Assembly (NCBI RefSeq): GCF_000247815.1
Contig: NC_021675.1
Span: forward strand, 65,739,040 to 65,803,039
DNA length: 64,000 nt
Reading direction: 5' to 3'
From: Ficedula albicollis
Taxonomy: Eukaryota; Chordata; Aves; Passeriformes; Muscicapidae
The translations under genes and the position numbers were made by a program. Below, in pieces: positions 25,746 through 39,316 of this stretch (its first letter is position 1; each line of letters begins with the position of its first letter). The notes below the pieces were generated by a model. That model did not search any database. It worked only from the letters and a program-made list of their open reading frames with translations, and was not told the origin of the DNA.

Positions 25746-27671
25746 AATAAAGAGACTGCTTTGTGCTGGTAATTAGCAGGTTAAGAAGTGGATCTAATGG
25801 TGGGAGATACTGTGTGAAAACTCAGATGAATCTGATGAGTGGAAAATGTATATGACATTTGGAAAAATTAGCTCAGTATTTTATAGGTCTCAAATATATG
25901 GCAATCATTTTCACTCCCCAGGTTCCAAGAATATTGCAATCAGGCCACAGAAAACCCTGAGGTTTGATATAGAGTGTTTGGCTTTAGGAAGGAGATTATG
26001 TTTGCACATGTGCTGGTCTATTGTAGTTAATGTTATATGAGAAACATAGTTTTAATGGGTTTGCATATTATTTATTATGGGAGCAGAACATCATAAATTT
26101 GATAACCAGATCCTAATAATTTGCCAAAATATGTAAGAAGCACAGTGGCATAATTGTGTTTGTACTGTGTTCACTTGTGTGGAGTACTTTAGTTTATATT
26201 CATGGGAAATTTCCATTCAAAGGCAAATAATGCAACAGTATTTGCTTCTATGCATACTTCTATGAGATCTAACACAAACATACAAAATTCTACTACAAAA
26301 TACTGGTATCTCCAACAAAAAAGGACTATTTTGCAATTACAAATTAGAAACTTCCACTACTAGAGGTTTCTAGTTACAAGTTGCTGCTTGTATCTCTGAA
26401 AGAAGAGTTTTGAACATTTTGAACATCTGCAAATCAACAGAAAAATATTGTCCCAGTAATAAAAGTAGAAATTAACTGAACATCTAATGAGAATCTTTTC
26501 TGCTGATTTATTAACTCTATTTATTAACTGGAGACATGAAGATCAGTCTGTGAGATATAATTCTGTACCATTACACTGTTTGACCCACCTTCTAAGCCAG
26601 AAGTCAAGAGCAGCTCAGCATGAGGGAGCTTCTAAGGACACTGTGAAACTTTCCTATCTTTTAAAATCAGAGACTGATTCTAGCTATAGTATGAAAGGGA
26701 CCAGTAGTGTTGGTGGAAGGTAGTTTGCTACTGAAATGACACACTCCCACCACACTGTGTTTTTATAACAAATATAAAATCCTTCACGAGTGGCAAAACC
26801 ATCTCCAGTTTTAAAGTGAAGCAAAAATCCTGTTCAAAGTAGTGTAATGAACTGTCAGTAACAGATATTCTCAAGAGATTATTATTTTAGCTCTTTTCAA
26901 GAGGATCTGGAAGGAGAAGGGGATGGAGGAAGGAACTCTACCAAGCTGTGCAAATCTTGTTATTTCCATGCTATGAGTGATTCTTCCATCTGACTCCTTC
27001 CTGCTTTTGCAAAGGAAGTTGGAAATTATTTGACTTGGACATGCAGTTTAAGACAAAACTCTGGTGTCTACAGAAAAGATCTTGTGCGCTCCTCAGGAGG
27101 GATATTATTCCTTTCAGTCCCTCAAAGCAGTTTAGCTGGCTTGCTGGATGTGAGCTGCACAAAGCAGTGCCATGCAGGGTGTTTTCCCCAAGAGAGGAAC
27201 ACATTTTACTGGGACAGTGTGTAATCCCTCTCACTGCTCCTGAATTCCCAGCTCTTTTTCCATGACCGATTTTCACGAGCGGCCACGGTGGCTTCCCCTT
27301 TCCTTCACACGAGGAATTTGCAGTATTTTCTCTCTGGGGAGGAAAAGGAGGAGCTCAGGTGGCTTCAGAGGGTTCAGTGGACTCTGGTGTAGGTGCAGTC
27401 AGCTGCTTCCTGGTTCCAAGAAGAGTTGTTTTTGCTCCTCAAAGGCCCAAACAGTGCAGTGTAAAGGGGTGGTGTTTGCGCCACTTAGTCCATGGCTTGT
27501 CTGAAGTTTCTTCTGTCTTCACTCAGAGTTAGGATTAAAAACACAAAGGAGATGAATTTTCTCATGTTTGGGTTTGGTTGTTCATTAAATCTTACCAAAA
27601 GTACAGAGTGTTTCTGCCACACTTCTGGCTACCAGCTAAAAGTGAGAGAAATGGAGGTGAATCGAGCAAGC
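25746..27671. other. Intergenic, no gene supported
   Basis: Unique sequence. The stretch near 27240-27300 has several CpGs (CCGATTTTCACGAGCGGCCACG) in otherwise CpG-poor DNA, but it is too short to call a CpG island. Confidence 0.5.
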
Positions 27672-27787
27672 TATAAGGTCTCTTAAAGCTAGAGTGTCCA
27701 ATAGAGAATTAACACCTATATTATTTGCCTATAAGGTCTCTTAAAGCTAGACAGTCCAATAGAGAATTAACACCTATATTATTTGTC
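27672..27787. repeat. Two-copy tandem duplication, 58-bp unit
   Basis: Both copies begin TATAAGGTCTCTTAAAGCTA and end CCTATATTATTTG. They differ only at about three sites. The second copy directly abuts the first. Confidence 0.95.
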
Positions 27788-28618
27788 CTTTTGACCCAAC
27801 AACCAGACTCCCATGACCCTCAGTGCAGCACTAATTGTCAAACCAGAAATTACTGCCTGAAACCAAGAAGAGGAAGGAAGATAAAAACCGAAAAGAGAAA
27901 CTTCCCAAAATCCTCCATCTTGTCCCATATTTATTACTATATTATAAAAACCTCAAACTTAAAACCCTTCACCATGTGAAAGCACACACTTCTATTTTAA
28001 CTACACACCCATGACTTTAACTCCATCACTCAAATTTGAAGCCTTCTCCAAGGCCCCAGGTCAAAAGCGGTGTTCTCCTTGGAACAGAAAGTTCCAAAAT
28101 CCCAGTTTTCTGGGACCCAGCGTTCCATGACTCTGTGCCTCTACAAGATGAGAAGGTTTCTGGGATCCAGCAGTGCAGCTCTGAGTGGTGTGACTCCACT
28201 GGCACAGCAGGGACAGTGTGCAGCCCTGGCCTTGGCTCCTGGGCTTGGTCTTGCAATGAGAAGGTGACAGGGTGCAGAGTGGAGATGATCTGCTCATCTT
28301 TTCATTGAGCTTTCTTGAAGGGTTTGCACTGGATAAAAAACACAAAGAGCAATCTGAAGGATGGTAAGAGATCATAGATGAGATATGATTTCCTTAATTT
28401 TTGGCTCCAAATTCTCTGAAATTACTGTTAATTAGGGACCTGACCTGCCATCTGTGAGGGCTGCATGGAAAGAAGGACCAGGAACGTGGTAGCACTTCTC
28501 AAAGGTCACTGGAAACAATAAGCCACAAAATTTGAACACCTGAAGGACTGCTTTGAATATGAAGGCTGAAATCCTTGCTACCCTCTTTGTAGTTACATGT
28601 GCACAAAAATATGGATGT
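27788..28618. other. Intergenic, no gene supported
   Basis: Mixed-composition unique sequence with frames open in several phases on both strands (28.03-28.37 kb). Frames overlapping this heavily on both strands reflect low stop-codon content rather than a gene. Confidence 0.45.
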
Positions 28619-28897
28619 CTATTTCCAGACTTCTGAATGCCAGTTTTTCATGGGTCTTAAACAACTGTTAAGCCTATTTATTCCATGTGAAACAATAAAT
28701 TGAGAATTAGTAGAAAGAAGGATTTAATTCTGCCAATAACTGCAAATAAAAAATAGATCGCTATTTCCAGGCTTCTGAATGCCAGTTTCTCATGGGTCTT
28801 AAACAACTGTTAAGCCTATTCCATGTGAAAGAATGAATTGAGAATTAGTAGAAAGAAGGATTTAGTTCTGCCAATAACTGCAAATAAAAAATAGATC
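28619..28897. repeat. Two-copy tandem duplication, 142-bp unit
   Basis: Copies at 28619-28760 and 28761-28897 share their whole length with five substitutions and one 4-bp deletion (CTATTTATTCC against CTATTCC). This is one of the more diverged, and so probably older, duplications in the window. Confidence 0.95.
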
Positions 28898-31290
28898 AGA
28901 AAGGAGGAAAAGACAAGCTGAAAGACCATTTTCAGTGCTCCTTCAGGCCTTGAGAGTCCCTCAGTTAAGGAAGCCTGTGATTCTTTCAGGCTTTAACAGC
29001 AAATGTCCCTTGATCTTGGTGGTGTTTTGTTAAGCTGCTATTTTAGATGTATAGTATTCCAGGAAAAAGAGTGGTCCCATAACCAGACTTTCTTACATCC
29101 TCATTCCTAGAAAACACAATGGCTCATTTGACACATGGTTGTACTTACCAGCTGCTCTTTCACACTGGTTTTATTGACTGCATTTTGAAATGATTGACTT
29201 CAGAATAAGCCTCTGTGTTCTTCCTCCTTGCAAACAGAGAAGTTAAAACCTGTGCAAGTAGATTCAATATTTAAACTCTTTCTTATCTGATTTTGTCCCC
29301 CAAAAGCCATATGTCAGCTAATGGTGGTATTGGTTTATCTCAGTAATGGGCTGCCTGGAGTGCAGGGTGGGAGCAGCAGGGGCCTTTCAGAGCTGTTAAA
29401 ACACAGTCACATAAGGGATGGGCTGTGTCTCCTCCTTCCTTTGACCAGGCTAACCCACGGCTTGCCAAACAAACACAAACAAGGCATTGTAGTCTGCCCG
29501 AAATAAAAACATTTGCTAATGGGGAAATAGAGCCCTCAGTGGAAAAATGAGACTCAGAAACAGCAGTCAACTGTATAAAAGCTTTAATCCATCACTCTTG
29601 TGGTGTGACAGGGTGCCAGGTCAAAGAGACAGGTGGTATATTTGTTGTTTGGAAATGCCATCCCTCCACTGACTTGCTGTTTTCTGCTGAACAAAAAACC
29701 CCCTAAACCCCCCTGTTTTGTAAGTATACCAGTCACAAACTTGCATCATTTTTTGATACTGTTTTGCCTTTGAAGAAAAATAAACAAAATCTTATCTTGG
29801 AGAGTTACAGCAGTGCAATTTCTCCTCACTTCATCTTAAAATGGAGAGGCAAGCAGTGACCAGCCCAAGGAAGCCACAGCTGGTCTAAATTAGCTCCCAC
29901 CATTGGTACAGCAAGGGACAGATAGAGTGGACCAGTCCTGCTGCTCTGCACTGCTGTTCCAGTGATCCCAAACCTTGTATTTTTAATCTAGAAGAGGTGT
30001 TTTGCATCACCTCTGCATTATAAAGCCACTAGTGTGCACCAGTGAATAGGAAATCCAGCTCCTGAACACCTAGACACTTCGTTTATTCAGAGAAATCCCT
30101 GCCTTGAGCAGTATTTCTCTTTATGAGGATTCCTGGCTGGGTGGATTGACTCTCACAGGAAGTGAAACATTTTTTCCAGATCCACTTCCATTTACGCCTA
30201 TGTAGGGGAGAGGGCATCCAAAGCAGCCTTGCAGTAACGTGCATACTAAGCCCTTGTTCTTACAAAGAGCCTTATACATGCTGGGAGGAGTCTAAAGAGC
30301 TAGAAATGGATGTAATTCCTCTCCAAATTGCCAGAACGGTGCAAAGGGCCTCCTGAGTGGAAATAAAATTCGGGGCACAGCTGACAAAGTTGTGTTTCAA
30401 GATGATCCTTCCCAGAAGCCTGGCTCCCCTGAAAGCACCAAAAGAGGGGAGCTTGGAAGAGAATCAAGAGGGCAAAGAAGGGAGAAGAAAGGAAACATTT
30501 TATAGATCAATATCCCTGTCAAAGGTGAATATTTTCTCCTGTTTTGCCTGGCACAGACAGTTTTGGAGGGGATATTTTTAGAATACGCTACATGAATTTT
30601 TGATTACCTTAAGAGATTTATTTTCTGCCAAAACAAAGGCATCATATTTCTCTAACCAGAATGTGGCACTTACTCTGAGGACAGCCAAATCTTGCACATA
30701 ATCATTGAGGTCATATGCAAATAAAAGGCACCATACTTCGTGCAAATTCCCATTTTAGCTATTCTTAAAATACTTCTCATTTATAATAGTGTAGCTACTT
30801 TATGAAAAGCTCTCTGGGACCAGTCTTTTTAACTGTAACCAGTCTGTTTTCCTTCAGCTCCTGCTGAGGAACTGCCTTCAAGGAATATTTTGAGATGTAA
30901 AAATTCAGAAAAAGAAATTAAAATGCTTTTTTTAGCAGCTTAGTTTGAATTCATTTTTAACTGCAGTAATATCTTGTTCATCTGCTGCTGCCATGGTCCA
31001 GCAGTGATGGTGTCAATGGGGAGGGAAACATGGGAGGAGGTTCCTGTGCTGGTTCCTCTTGTCCTTCAAGTGACCAAACACTACCACGTGCTGCAGAAAT
31101 GGGGTGCACAGCCCTGCTAATCCCTCAGTACAGCCACTGCATTTCTGCTCTCACTGTTTCACCACTTTCCCTCCTTTCCCTCTTCTCTCCTGCCCCAGTC
31201 TTTATCGAATTTCTCCTTTTTTGTCTTTTCTCTGCAGAGAACATTTGCCTGGCACGATGAAAGGCTCGTGGGAAGTGCATTGTCCCATGT
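28898..31290. other. Intergenic, no gene supported
   Basis: Unique sequence without recognisable exons, RNA genes or transposons. Short A- and T-tracts only. Confidence 0.5.
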
Positions 31291-31454
31291 GCTCCTGCCT
31301 GGGGGAGTAATCAGGGCATGGCATGCAACGCTTACAGAACATTCCAAATCCACTGCTGGTCTAAAAGGAATCGTGCTCCTGCCTGGGGAGTAATCAGGGC
31401 ATGGCATGCAACACTGACAGAGCATTCCAAATCCACTGCTGGTCTAAAAGGAAT
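31291..31454. repeat. Two-copy tandem duplication, 84-bp unit
   Basis: Both copies begin GCTCCTGCCTGGGG and end CTGGTCTAAAAGGAAT. They differ by three substitutions and one G insertion. Confidence 0.95.
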
Positions 31455-32480
31455 TAATATCAGGTGTGAGGACATTTGGGTTATTGTCCTTGCTGACAAA
31501 AGCTGCCTACTGTTCTTCTGAGCCACCTTCCTCTGGCTCAGAACATGCAAAAGAGAGTACTGAAATGGGGAAAAGAAACCCATCTTTTTTGTTTCATTTC
31601 AAGCAAATGCTTGCCTGTTTTAAATCTGCACCCAAAATAACATTTTGTTTGTTTGTTTGGGGTTTTTTTGTTTGTTTTGTTTTTATTTTTGTTTTTTTCT
31701 GTGCATAAAAGGTGAGAGCAATGGGAAGATTTTGAACATTTGGCCTTGTAGTGTGGATTTTATGTCTCTTCCTTTCTGCATATATCTTGTAAATGTTTTT
31801 TTAGCCACCTGCCATCTCTGCTTCTTCTTTTAGATGCTATTTCCACAATCCCCACTTGGGAATTATCTTCCCACTTGTACCTCTCTGTTGCCTTGGGTCT
31901 TGCAAAATTGCAGACTCTTGTTTAAGACACACTTTTCTGCCAGAGTTGAACCTGGTCCTTTTTCCTTATCTGAATGACAGAGCTCAGCAAATTATTTTTC
32001 ATGTCAGCCTGCACAGGCTGCCAGCTCTTCCAGTCATCACTGGCCTCCTGTTTCAACAGAACTGACAATAAAGAAGTTCTGGCTATTCCACTGCAATTGA
32101 TAAAAATCTTTATTTCATGGGTAACAGTAAGAAAACTGCCAGGTGGAGTCAAACACTTCCAGGAGAGGGAAAAGAAACCCTTTCTGAATGGCTGGAATGA
32201 CAGATCCACTTTCTTCATGACATAGATAAAACACACTGTGCCAGTGTCATCTGGAAACTGCTCAAAATCACCAGCCCTGGTGCAAGACCTTCCTCCCTTG
32301 TTCCCATCCCTCCTCACACACACAGTGGTCATGGAGTGTGGCAGGAATTGTTTTGTATGCATGTTGTGGTGATCACTTCTGTCAGGTTCTGTGGGCATTG
32401 TGTGGCTTGTTTTCCTGACATGATCTGAAAGAAAAGACAGCTAACCCCTCTCCTTGGAACACACCCTCTATCCCTGATCT
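31455..32480. other. Intergenic, no gene supported
   Basis: It contains a T/G-rich stretch near 31640-31700 and a 158-codon minus-strand frame at 31922-32398. That is the longest frame in the window outside the low-complexity arrays. It shows no domain I recognise, so I leave it uncalled. Confidence 0.45.
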
Positions 32481-32482
32481 TG

Positions 32483-32985
32483 GAATGGAATGGGATGGGA
32501 TGGGATGGGATGGGATGGAATGGAATGGAATGGAATGGAATGGAATGGAATGGAATGGAATGGAATGGAATGGAATGGAATGGAATGGAATGGAATGGAA
32601 TGGAATGGAATGGAATGGAATGGAATGGAATGGAATGGAATGGAATGGAATGGAATGGAATGGAATGGAATGGAATGGAATGGAATGGAATGGAATGGAA
32701 TGGAATGGAATGGAATGGAATGGAATGGAATGGAATGGAATGGAATGGAATGGAATGGAATGGAATGGAATGGAATGGAATGGAATGGAATGGAATGGAA
32801 TGGAATGGAATGGAATGGAATGGAATGGAATGGAATGGAATGGAATGGAATGGAATGGAATGGAATGGAATGGAATGGAATGGAATGGAATGGAATGGAA
32901 TGGAATGGAATGGAATGGAATGGAATGGAATGGAATGGAATGGAATGGAATGGAATGGAATGGAATGGAATGGAATGGAATGGAC
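32483..32985. repeat. (TGGAA)n pentanucleotide array, about 500 bp
   Basis: The array starts with TGGAA, moves through five TGGGA variant units (about 32491-32515), then runs as near-perfect TGGAA for over 90 units and breaks down at GGACTCTTTC. The unit is the same as the GGAAT of vertebrate satellite III-type DNA. Each unit also makes the GGAATG core (CATTCC on the other strand) known as the TEAD-factor binding motif. Long frames across it (Met-Glu-Trp-Asn-Gly; His-Ser-Ile-Pro-Phe on the other strand) are artefacts of the repeat. Confidence 0.98.
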
Positions 32986-33002
32986 TCTTTCTTTTGGAAT
33001 GG

Positions 33003-33140
33003 AATATTTCTCTTGGAAGGGACCTGCAATGACCATCTAGTACAACTTCCTGACCTATTTAGGGCTGACCAGAAGTTTAAGCATATTATTAAGAGCATTG
33101 TCCAAATGCCTCCTAAACACTGACAATGTCAGGGCATGCA
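33003..33140 (-). mobile_element. CR1 LINE 3' end fragment next to the TGGAA array
   Basis: The CR1 block reads, in reverse orientation, TTGGAAGGGACCTGCAATGA, CCATCTAGTACAACTTCCTG and then ATGCCTCCTAAACACTGACA (within 33013-33126). The element's 3' end faces the pentamer array. The right boundary is uncertain. Confidence 0.8.
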
Positions 33141-34860
33141 CTGTCATTTTCTGTCTCACCCTCTCTCTGTTTTTCTTGCTTCCCAGACTGAGACAGTGTG
33201 GCATCTGGGAGGAGCTTTATTACCTTCCCCTAAGTGCAGCCGTTTTGCCCAAGGGACAAGGAGTGAAGGCACAAAGGTTTTCCTTGTGTGCAGCAGCAGG
33301 CAGCCACATCCTACTGATGTGAGATTACAGACCCCTTGCACAATGGTGATAAAGTCTCAAAGTCAGCTGGGGAAAGAGAGCACCTGAACATGATAGTGGC
33401 ACATGGAGCCCTGAAGCCTCGTGACACACGTGTCCAGTGTGCTTCCAGTCATCAGACCCCACACTTATGTCACTCACTTACTTTGTAAATGATAATGAAG
33501 GAAAAGGACCCTCTCCCTGCACAAGGTTCCCTTTCACTGCCTCTCCACATTTGCATGCAGACACTGCCTGATTTCAGCTTGTAATAGATACCAAATTATC
33601 TAAATGAATCTTCACTAGAGAGCCACTCTCTAACTTCTGTTCCTCAAGCATCTCTTTCCTTTGCTGACTGCCATCAGACAGAACTGTTCTTTACTCAAAA
33701 GGGAAAAAATAAACATTGATTTTACAGAAGTCAGGCACAAGCACTGATGTAGAAGCAGAACATTATTTACTAGCCCAAGGAGTGCAAACTGTTTATGTTT
33801 GAACCAGTGGTCAAATCCTTTAGGGAAGTTTAGTACAGAATTACACCCTCAAAGCAGAATGTTTAGGTTTTCCACAGAAAGACTTTGACTCTTTATGACA
33901 CTGTGTTTTCTTGCAGAATAATTTCTATGGAATATTTTAATTTTTTAGCCCGATTTAGTTCTAAAACTCTTTGGCATAACTGTTAGGGCTCCTGAATAAT
34001 TCCAAGACTGCTGCTGAGCCTCTTTGAGAACATGTCAAAGTGTCTCTGAAGATGCAAGTTGTCACTGCTTTACCTCAAATAAAATGGGAATATCACAGGC
34101 TGGATTCATCTGTGGTGCTCTTGGACTGTTTCTAAACACCTGAACATTGCTTTTATTTTCTATAGGCCTGCACAATGTTACTGCCACAGAAAGGTAGCTC
34201 TAAACATCAGATATGTCCTCCAAGAAATAAAACAATGTTTTCCTATTAATTTTGTGTGAGGTCTCAGGATTGTTTCTTCCTTGAACAGAATGGCTCAAGA
34301 GTCTTTAGAAGGACACAAAATACAAAATCAGCTTTCTGTCCAGCTGATTAGCTGTATCTCCTCTTCTTTACATTTCCACCTGCTGTAGAAAGAGGTGGAT
34401 TTCTTGGCTTCAAAATAAGCTGATCAAATTCTAGTGTTCAGAATTACAAGCCACTGCAGTATTCCTCTGGAGTATTAAACTTTCATGATCTAAAATAATG
34501 AAGCTTCCACATTTTGCCAACCTTTCCTTCTGGGAGGAAGAGCTCCTCAGGACAGTACTAACTCCTCTGTCTCCTTTATAGGATCAGAGTCCATCTCCAT
34601 TTTCCATTGTCCCTGATGACTTCTCCAGCCTCATGCAGCTGGCCCAGGTGTTTCCAATAAATGTGACTAATAGCTAAATTAATTGTCTTAATTTTCTTCC
34701 TTGTGGAAGGTTTTCTTCTAGTTCTATATCCATTCTCTGAGTTGTCCCTTATCCAGTTTCAGGTGGGTTTTATAAGTTCTCTTTGACTGGCCATTGCAGG
34801 CCCCATCCTCTGTGTAGTAAACCTTTCTAGGTTCTTTGGGTTTTGGGGTGGTTCAATGTG
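33141..34860. other. Intergenic, no gene supported
   Basis: Unique AT-rich sequence. I see no exons with good splice sites and no transposon homology. Confidence 0.45.
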
Positions 34861-34865
34861 TGAAG

Positions 34866-35632
34866 ATATATCTATATCTATATATATCTATATCTATATC
34901 ATCTATCTATATCTATATCTAATCTATATCTACATCTATATCTATATATCTATATCTATATCTATATCTATATCTATATCTATATCTATATCTATATCTA
35001 TATCTATATCTATATCTATATCTATATCTATATCTATATCTATATCTATATCTATATCTATATCTATATCTATATCTATATCTATATCTATATCTATATC
35101 TATATCTATATCTATATCTATATCTATATCTATATCTATATCTATATCTATATCTATATCTATATCTATATCTATATCTATATCTATATCTATATCTATA
35201 TCTATATCTATATCTATATCTATATCTATATCTATATCTATATCTATATCTATATCTATATCTATATCTATATCTATATCTATATCTATATCTATATCTA
35301 TATCTATATCTATATCTATATCTATATCTATATCTATATCTATATCTATATCTATATCTATATCTATATCTATATCTATATCTATATCTATATCTATATC
35401 TATATCTATATCTATATCTATATCTATATCTATATCTATATCTATATCTATATCTATATCTATATCTATATCTATATCTATATCTATATCTATATCTATA
35501 TCTATATCTATATCTATATCTATATCTATATCTATATCTATATCTATATCTATATCTATATCTATATCTATATCTATATCTATCTAATCTATATCTATAT
35601 CTATATCTAATCTATATCTATATCATCTATCT
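34866..35632. repeat. (CTATAT)n hexanucleotide array, about 0.77 kb
   Basis: A perfect CTATAT array of about 105 units runs from about 34950 to 35583. Imperfect hexamer blocks flank it on both sides (34866-34949 and 35584-35632), interrupted by ATCATCTA and TCTAATCT variants. A short TG/TA dinucleotide run follows at 35634-35660. The long Ile-Ser frame across it is not a gene. Confidence 0.98.
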
Positions 35633-35660
35633 CTGTGTGTATATATATATATATCTATAT

Positions 35661-38396
35661 GTATATATGTATACACATTTTTTTCTACTTTGGCTCAAAA
35701 AATAGCATCCAAATTATAAATGTTTACGGTTTTTATAGATTGTTTCTTTACTCAGGGAAGTGTCTCTCGTTTTCTAAGGATGAAGGAGCTATTTGTCCCA
35801 GTCACATTTTATTTCTGTTTTTGGAACTGTTTTCTTTTTGAATTAGTGTGGCTGACGTGTGCTATTTGCAATTCATTTATTATCTTATGAAAGCCATTCC
35901 TCCAGTTTATTATTGTTGTTTCCCTCCTTGCTGCTCACAGACACCCCTTTGTAGAGTGCATATAATAGATTTTGGCAAAACTCTGACTTTCTTCTTTTTT
36001 TAAGTTAATTCTGTTATTTAGTCTTTTTCAAAGACACTCCCAAATTTTCTGCCATTTTGGCTGGATGGGGTGATGTTGATTAGCAGTGACTGGGGTAATG
36101 TTCCTGCTCTTCCATTTCTGCATATTTGGTGTGTGACATGACCTCTCCATCTTTTGCCTTGCAAAAAGTCTCTTGCTCCCCAAGCTTCTTCCTTGTGGTG
36201 GGAAAATGGAATATTCCTTCCATGAGCTCTTTAGCAGATGCCATTTCATGGAAGTTCTCATTTGAGGCAGGAAAAGTGTCTTTGTCACATTTTTGTGGTG
36301 TTACATCCAGGTTGTGGTTCCCGAGGTGGTGAGGAGCTCTTGCTTTCTGTTTTCATAAAACCAATTTGGGAGCTCTGGGGTGAGTCTGGTGCTGACCCAC
36401 TGGTACCTGCCTGTCTTCCTGCCTTCTGCACAGTTACAGCACTTTGGGAGTGTGAGATGTGGTAAAGCCTCCTCGTAAAGCAAAAGAAACTTCATTTTCA
36501 TTTACAAAGAAACTACTGGGAAGACAGAAAAATCACCTTTTGAGTATTTAGCATTTTCCAAAAGGTCTGGGTAAATTTTTTGCATGGAATAACTTATTTA
36601 TTAAAAAAATGTACTTCAGTTGGCCAAAAATAACTTTGATATTTCAGCTAAATTCATCAAAGAATTGGAATTGGTTAATATTTGGGGAATAATTTTCAAC
36701 ATGCAAGCATTCTGATGAAGTGATTAATTTAATCCCAAATATAAAGTCTACATTTGCTTAGGTGAAACTTAAGCTGAACCTGCCTATTGTTCCCCTCTGA
36801 CTCTCTAGGAAATTTAAGTGAGTAGCTCGGGTGTAGATATTGACTGTGTGGATGTCTGTGGTTGCAGGGATAAACCCCAGCTGAGTCAGTCAATGGGAAA
36901 ATAGGTCCCTTTTGTTTAGCAGCACATAACAAGATCCCAGGAGCTTGCACATTTTGTTGAAAAAAGTCACAGGATGAGACAGATTGGGGCAGATGAGGTT
37001 AAAAAAGTTATTCAAGGTCATTTAGCAGCTTAATGGCAGGGCTGAGAATGGAGCAAGGCCAGTGACTCATTCTCCAAGCCAAATTGCATCCCCTAATTAT
37101 TTAGGAAGTTTCTTGGTGTTGGGCAGGGCTGAGAGAGGGGCTGAACTCAGAGGAGGCAGGGTGCATGACAGCATCAAAGAGGTGAATGACTCCATGGTGT
37201 TCTTCTGGCCCATTATTTCTCTGTGTGGGCATTTTGAAAGGAATGATTTGTTAAAGGGGACTTGAATGAGGCAGAGATGTAAACAGAGGAATTGGCAGGA
37301 TGCTTTAGACACAGCAGAAACAGGGAGAAGAGGCATAAGAAGGCAAAGAGAGCAGCAATCTGGACCATGAAGAAAGGAGGGGAAGGATAAAATGGATTTG
37401 GAAGTGAATGGTAGCAGTCTAAATACATATAGCAAAGACAGGGAAAGAGTTAAAAAGACCATTTGGTAATTGAGTAGTTTGTGTTAAAAAGAGTTAAGAT
37501 CCTGCAGATTAGAGAAAACTACAATTGTAAACAGCTCTTTGGAGTGTCCTTCAAAGGTGGAGCCCTTGCAATTCCTGCAGGCTGAGAGCCAACCTTCCAC
37601 CCATGCAAGGACATGGAGCCAAGACTGTGCTTTGGACTGTGGTTCCAGCTTCAGACTGCCGAGTACCTCTGCATGTCTGACTGTACCTGATCTTCCTAAA
37701 CGTTTGCATTGAGTACTTCATATATTTAATTCTTATTCAAGAATATTTTCTGCAGGATGGTCGGAAAGAAGATGCATCTGCAAATGAGGGTTCTGCACAT
37801 TCCAGCTGTGAGGATCACTGCCAGGAAAGAAGAGGACAGAGGGGGAGCCCATGATGCGATTTAAAAACTGAAATGTAGGAATTGAAAATCATCTACAATA
37901 GAATTTACAGGAGAATTAGGGATTTACACCCACAATCCACAATTACACAGAAAATGATTATTTCCTTCTCCCTCTCCAGGAGGCTGGCACTTGGCTTTGT
38001 TGTGTGATTTCCTGGCACCTTCACATCCAGAAAGAGGACTGGCCCAGGTTTAGCATTAGTGAAGCTTTCTATAGAGCAGCAAGTAACTTAAATATGAACT
38101 CAGAATAAAAACTGGTTAAGAATATATTCTAAGGTGTAAACAGGAAGAGAAGGAAAGGCCCTTTATATCACTGAAATGCTTTTTGTCAGAGGATTTTATA
38201 GGCATTAAAATATTTTCTCAGCATCTTCCTGGCTGCTACTTGAGCAGTGGAAACTTATTTTCTGTGCCTACCATTCTCTTTTGTTAGTTATACTCACAAT
38301 TACAGGGGCTGGACCTGCAGGGTAAAAATGATCTTCCTATCTAATTCCCAAAAACATGCACTATCTGCCTGCATGTAAATAATGACCCAGTTTTAA
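35661..38396. other. Intergenic, no gene supported
   Basis: Unique sequence with no supported exon or RNA gene. Frames on both strands at 36.0-36.5 kb and 37.1-37.5 kb overlap and have no domains. Confidence 0.45.
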
Positions 38397-38425
38397 GAAA
38401 AAAAAAAAAAAGAAAAAAAAAAGAA

Positions 38426-39266
<841 letters not shown>

Positions 39267-39267
39267 C

Positions 39268-39311
<44 letters not shown>

Positions 39312-39316
39312 AGAGG

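Noticed and set aside
31922..32398. A 158-codon minus-strand frame next to the TGGAA array
   Set aside because: It is the longest non-repetitive frame, but shows no domain, signal peptide or splice context, and is near the length expected by chance in this much AT-rich DNA.
32329..33123. Frames of 180-238 codons across the TGGAA array on both strands
   Set aside because: They are pure repeats of MEWNG or HSIPF in several phases at once, which any stop-free pentamer array would give.
34856..35587. A 243-codon Ile-Ser repeat frame
   Set aside because: It is a direct translation of the CTATAT array, with no unique coding sequence beyond about 10 residues.
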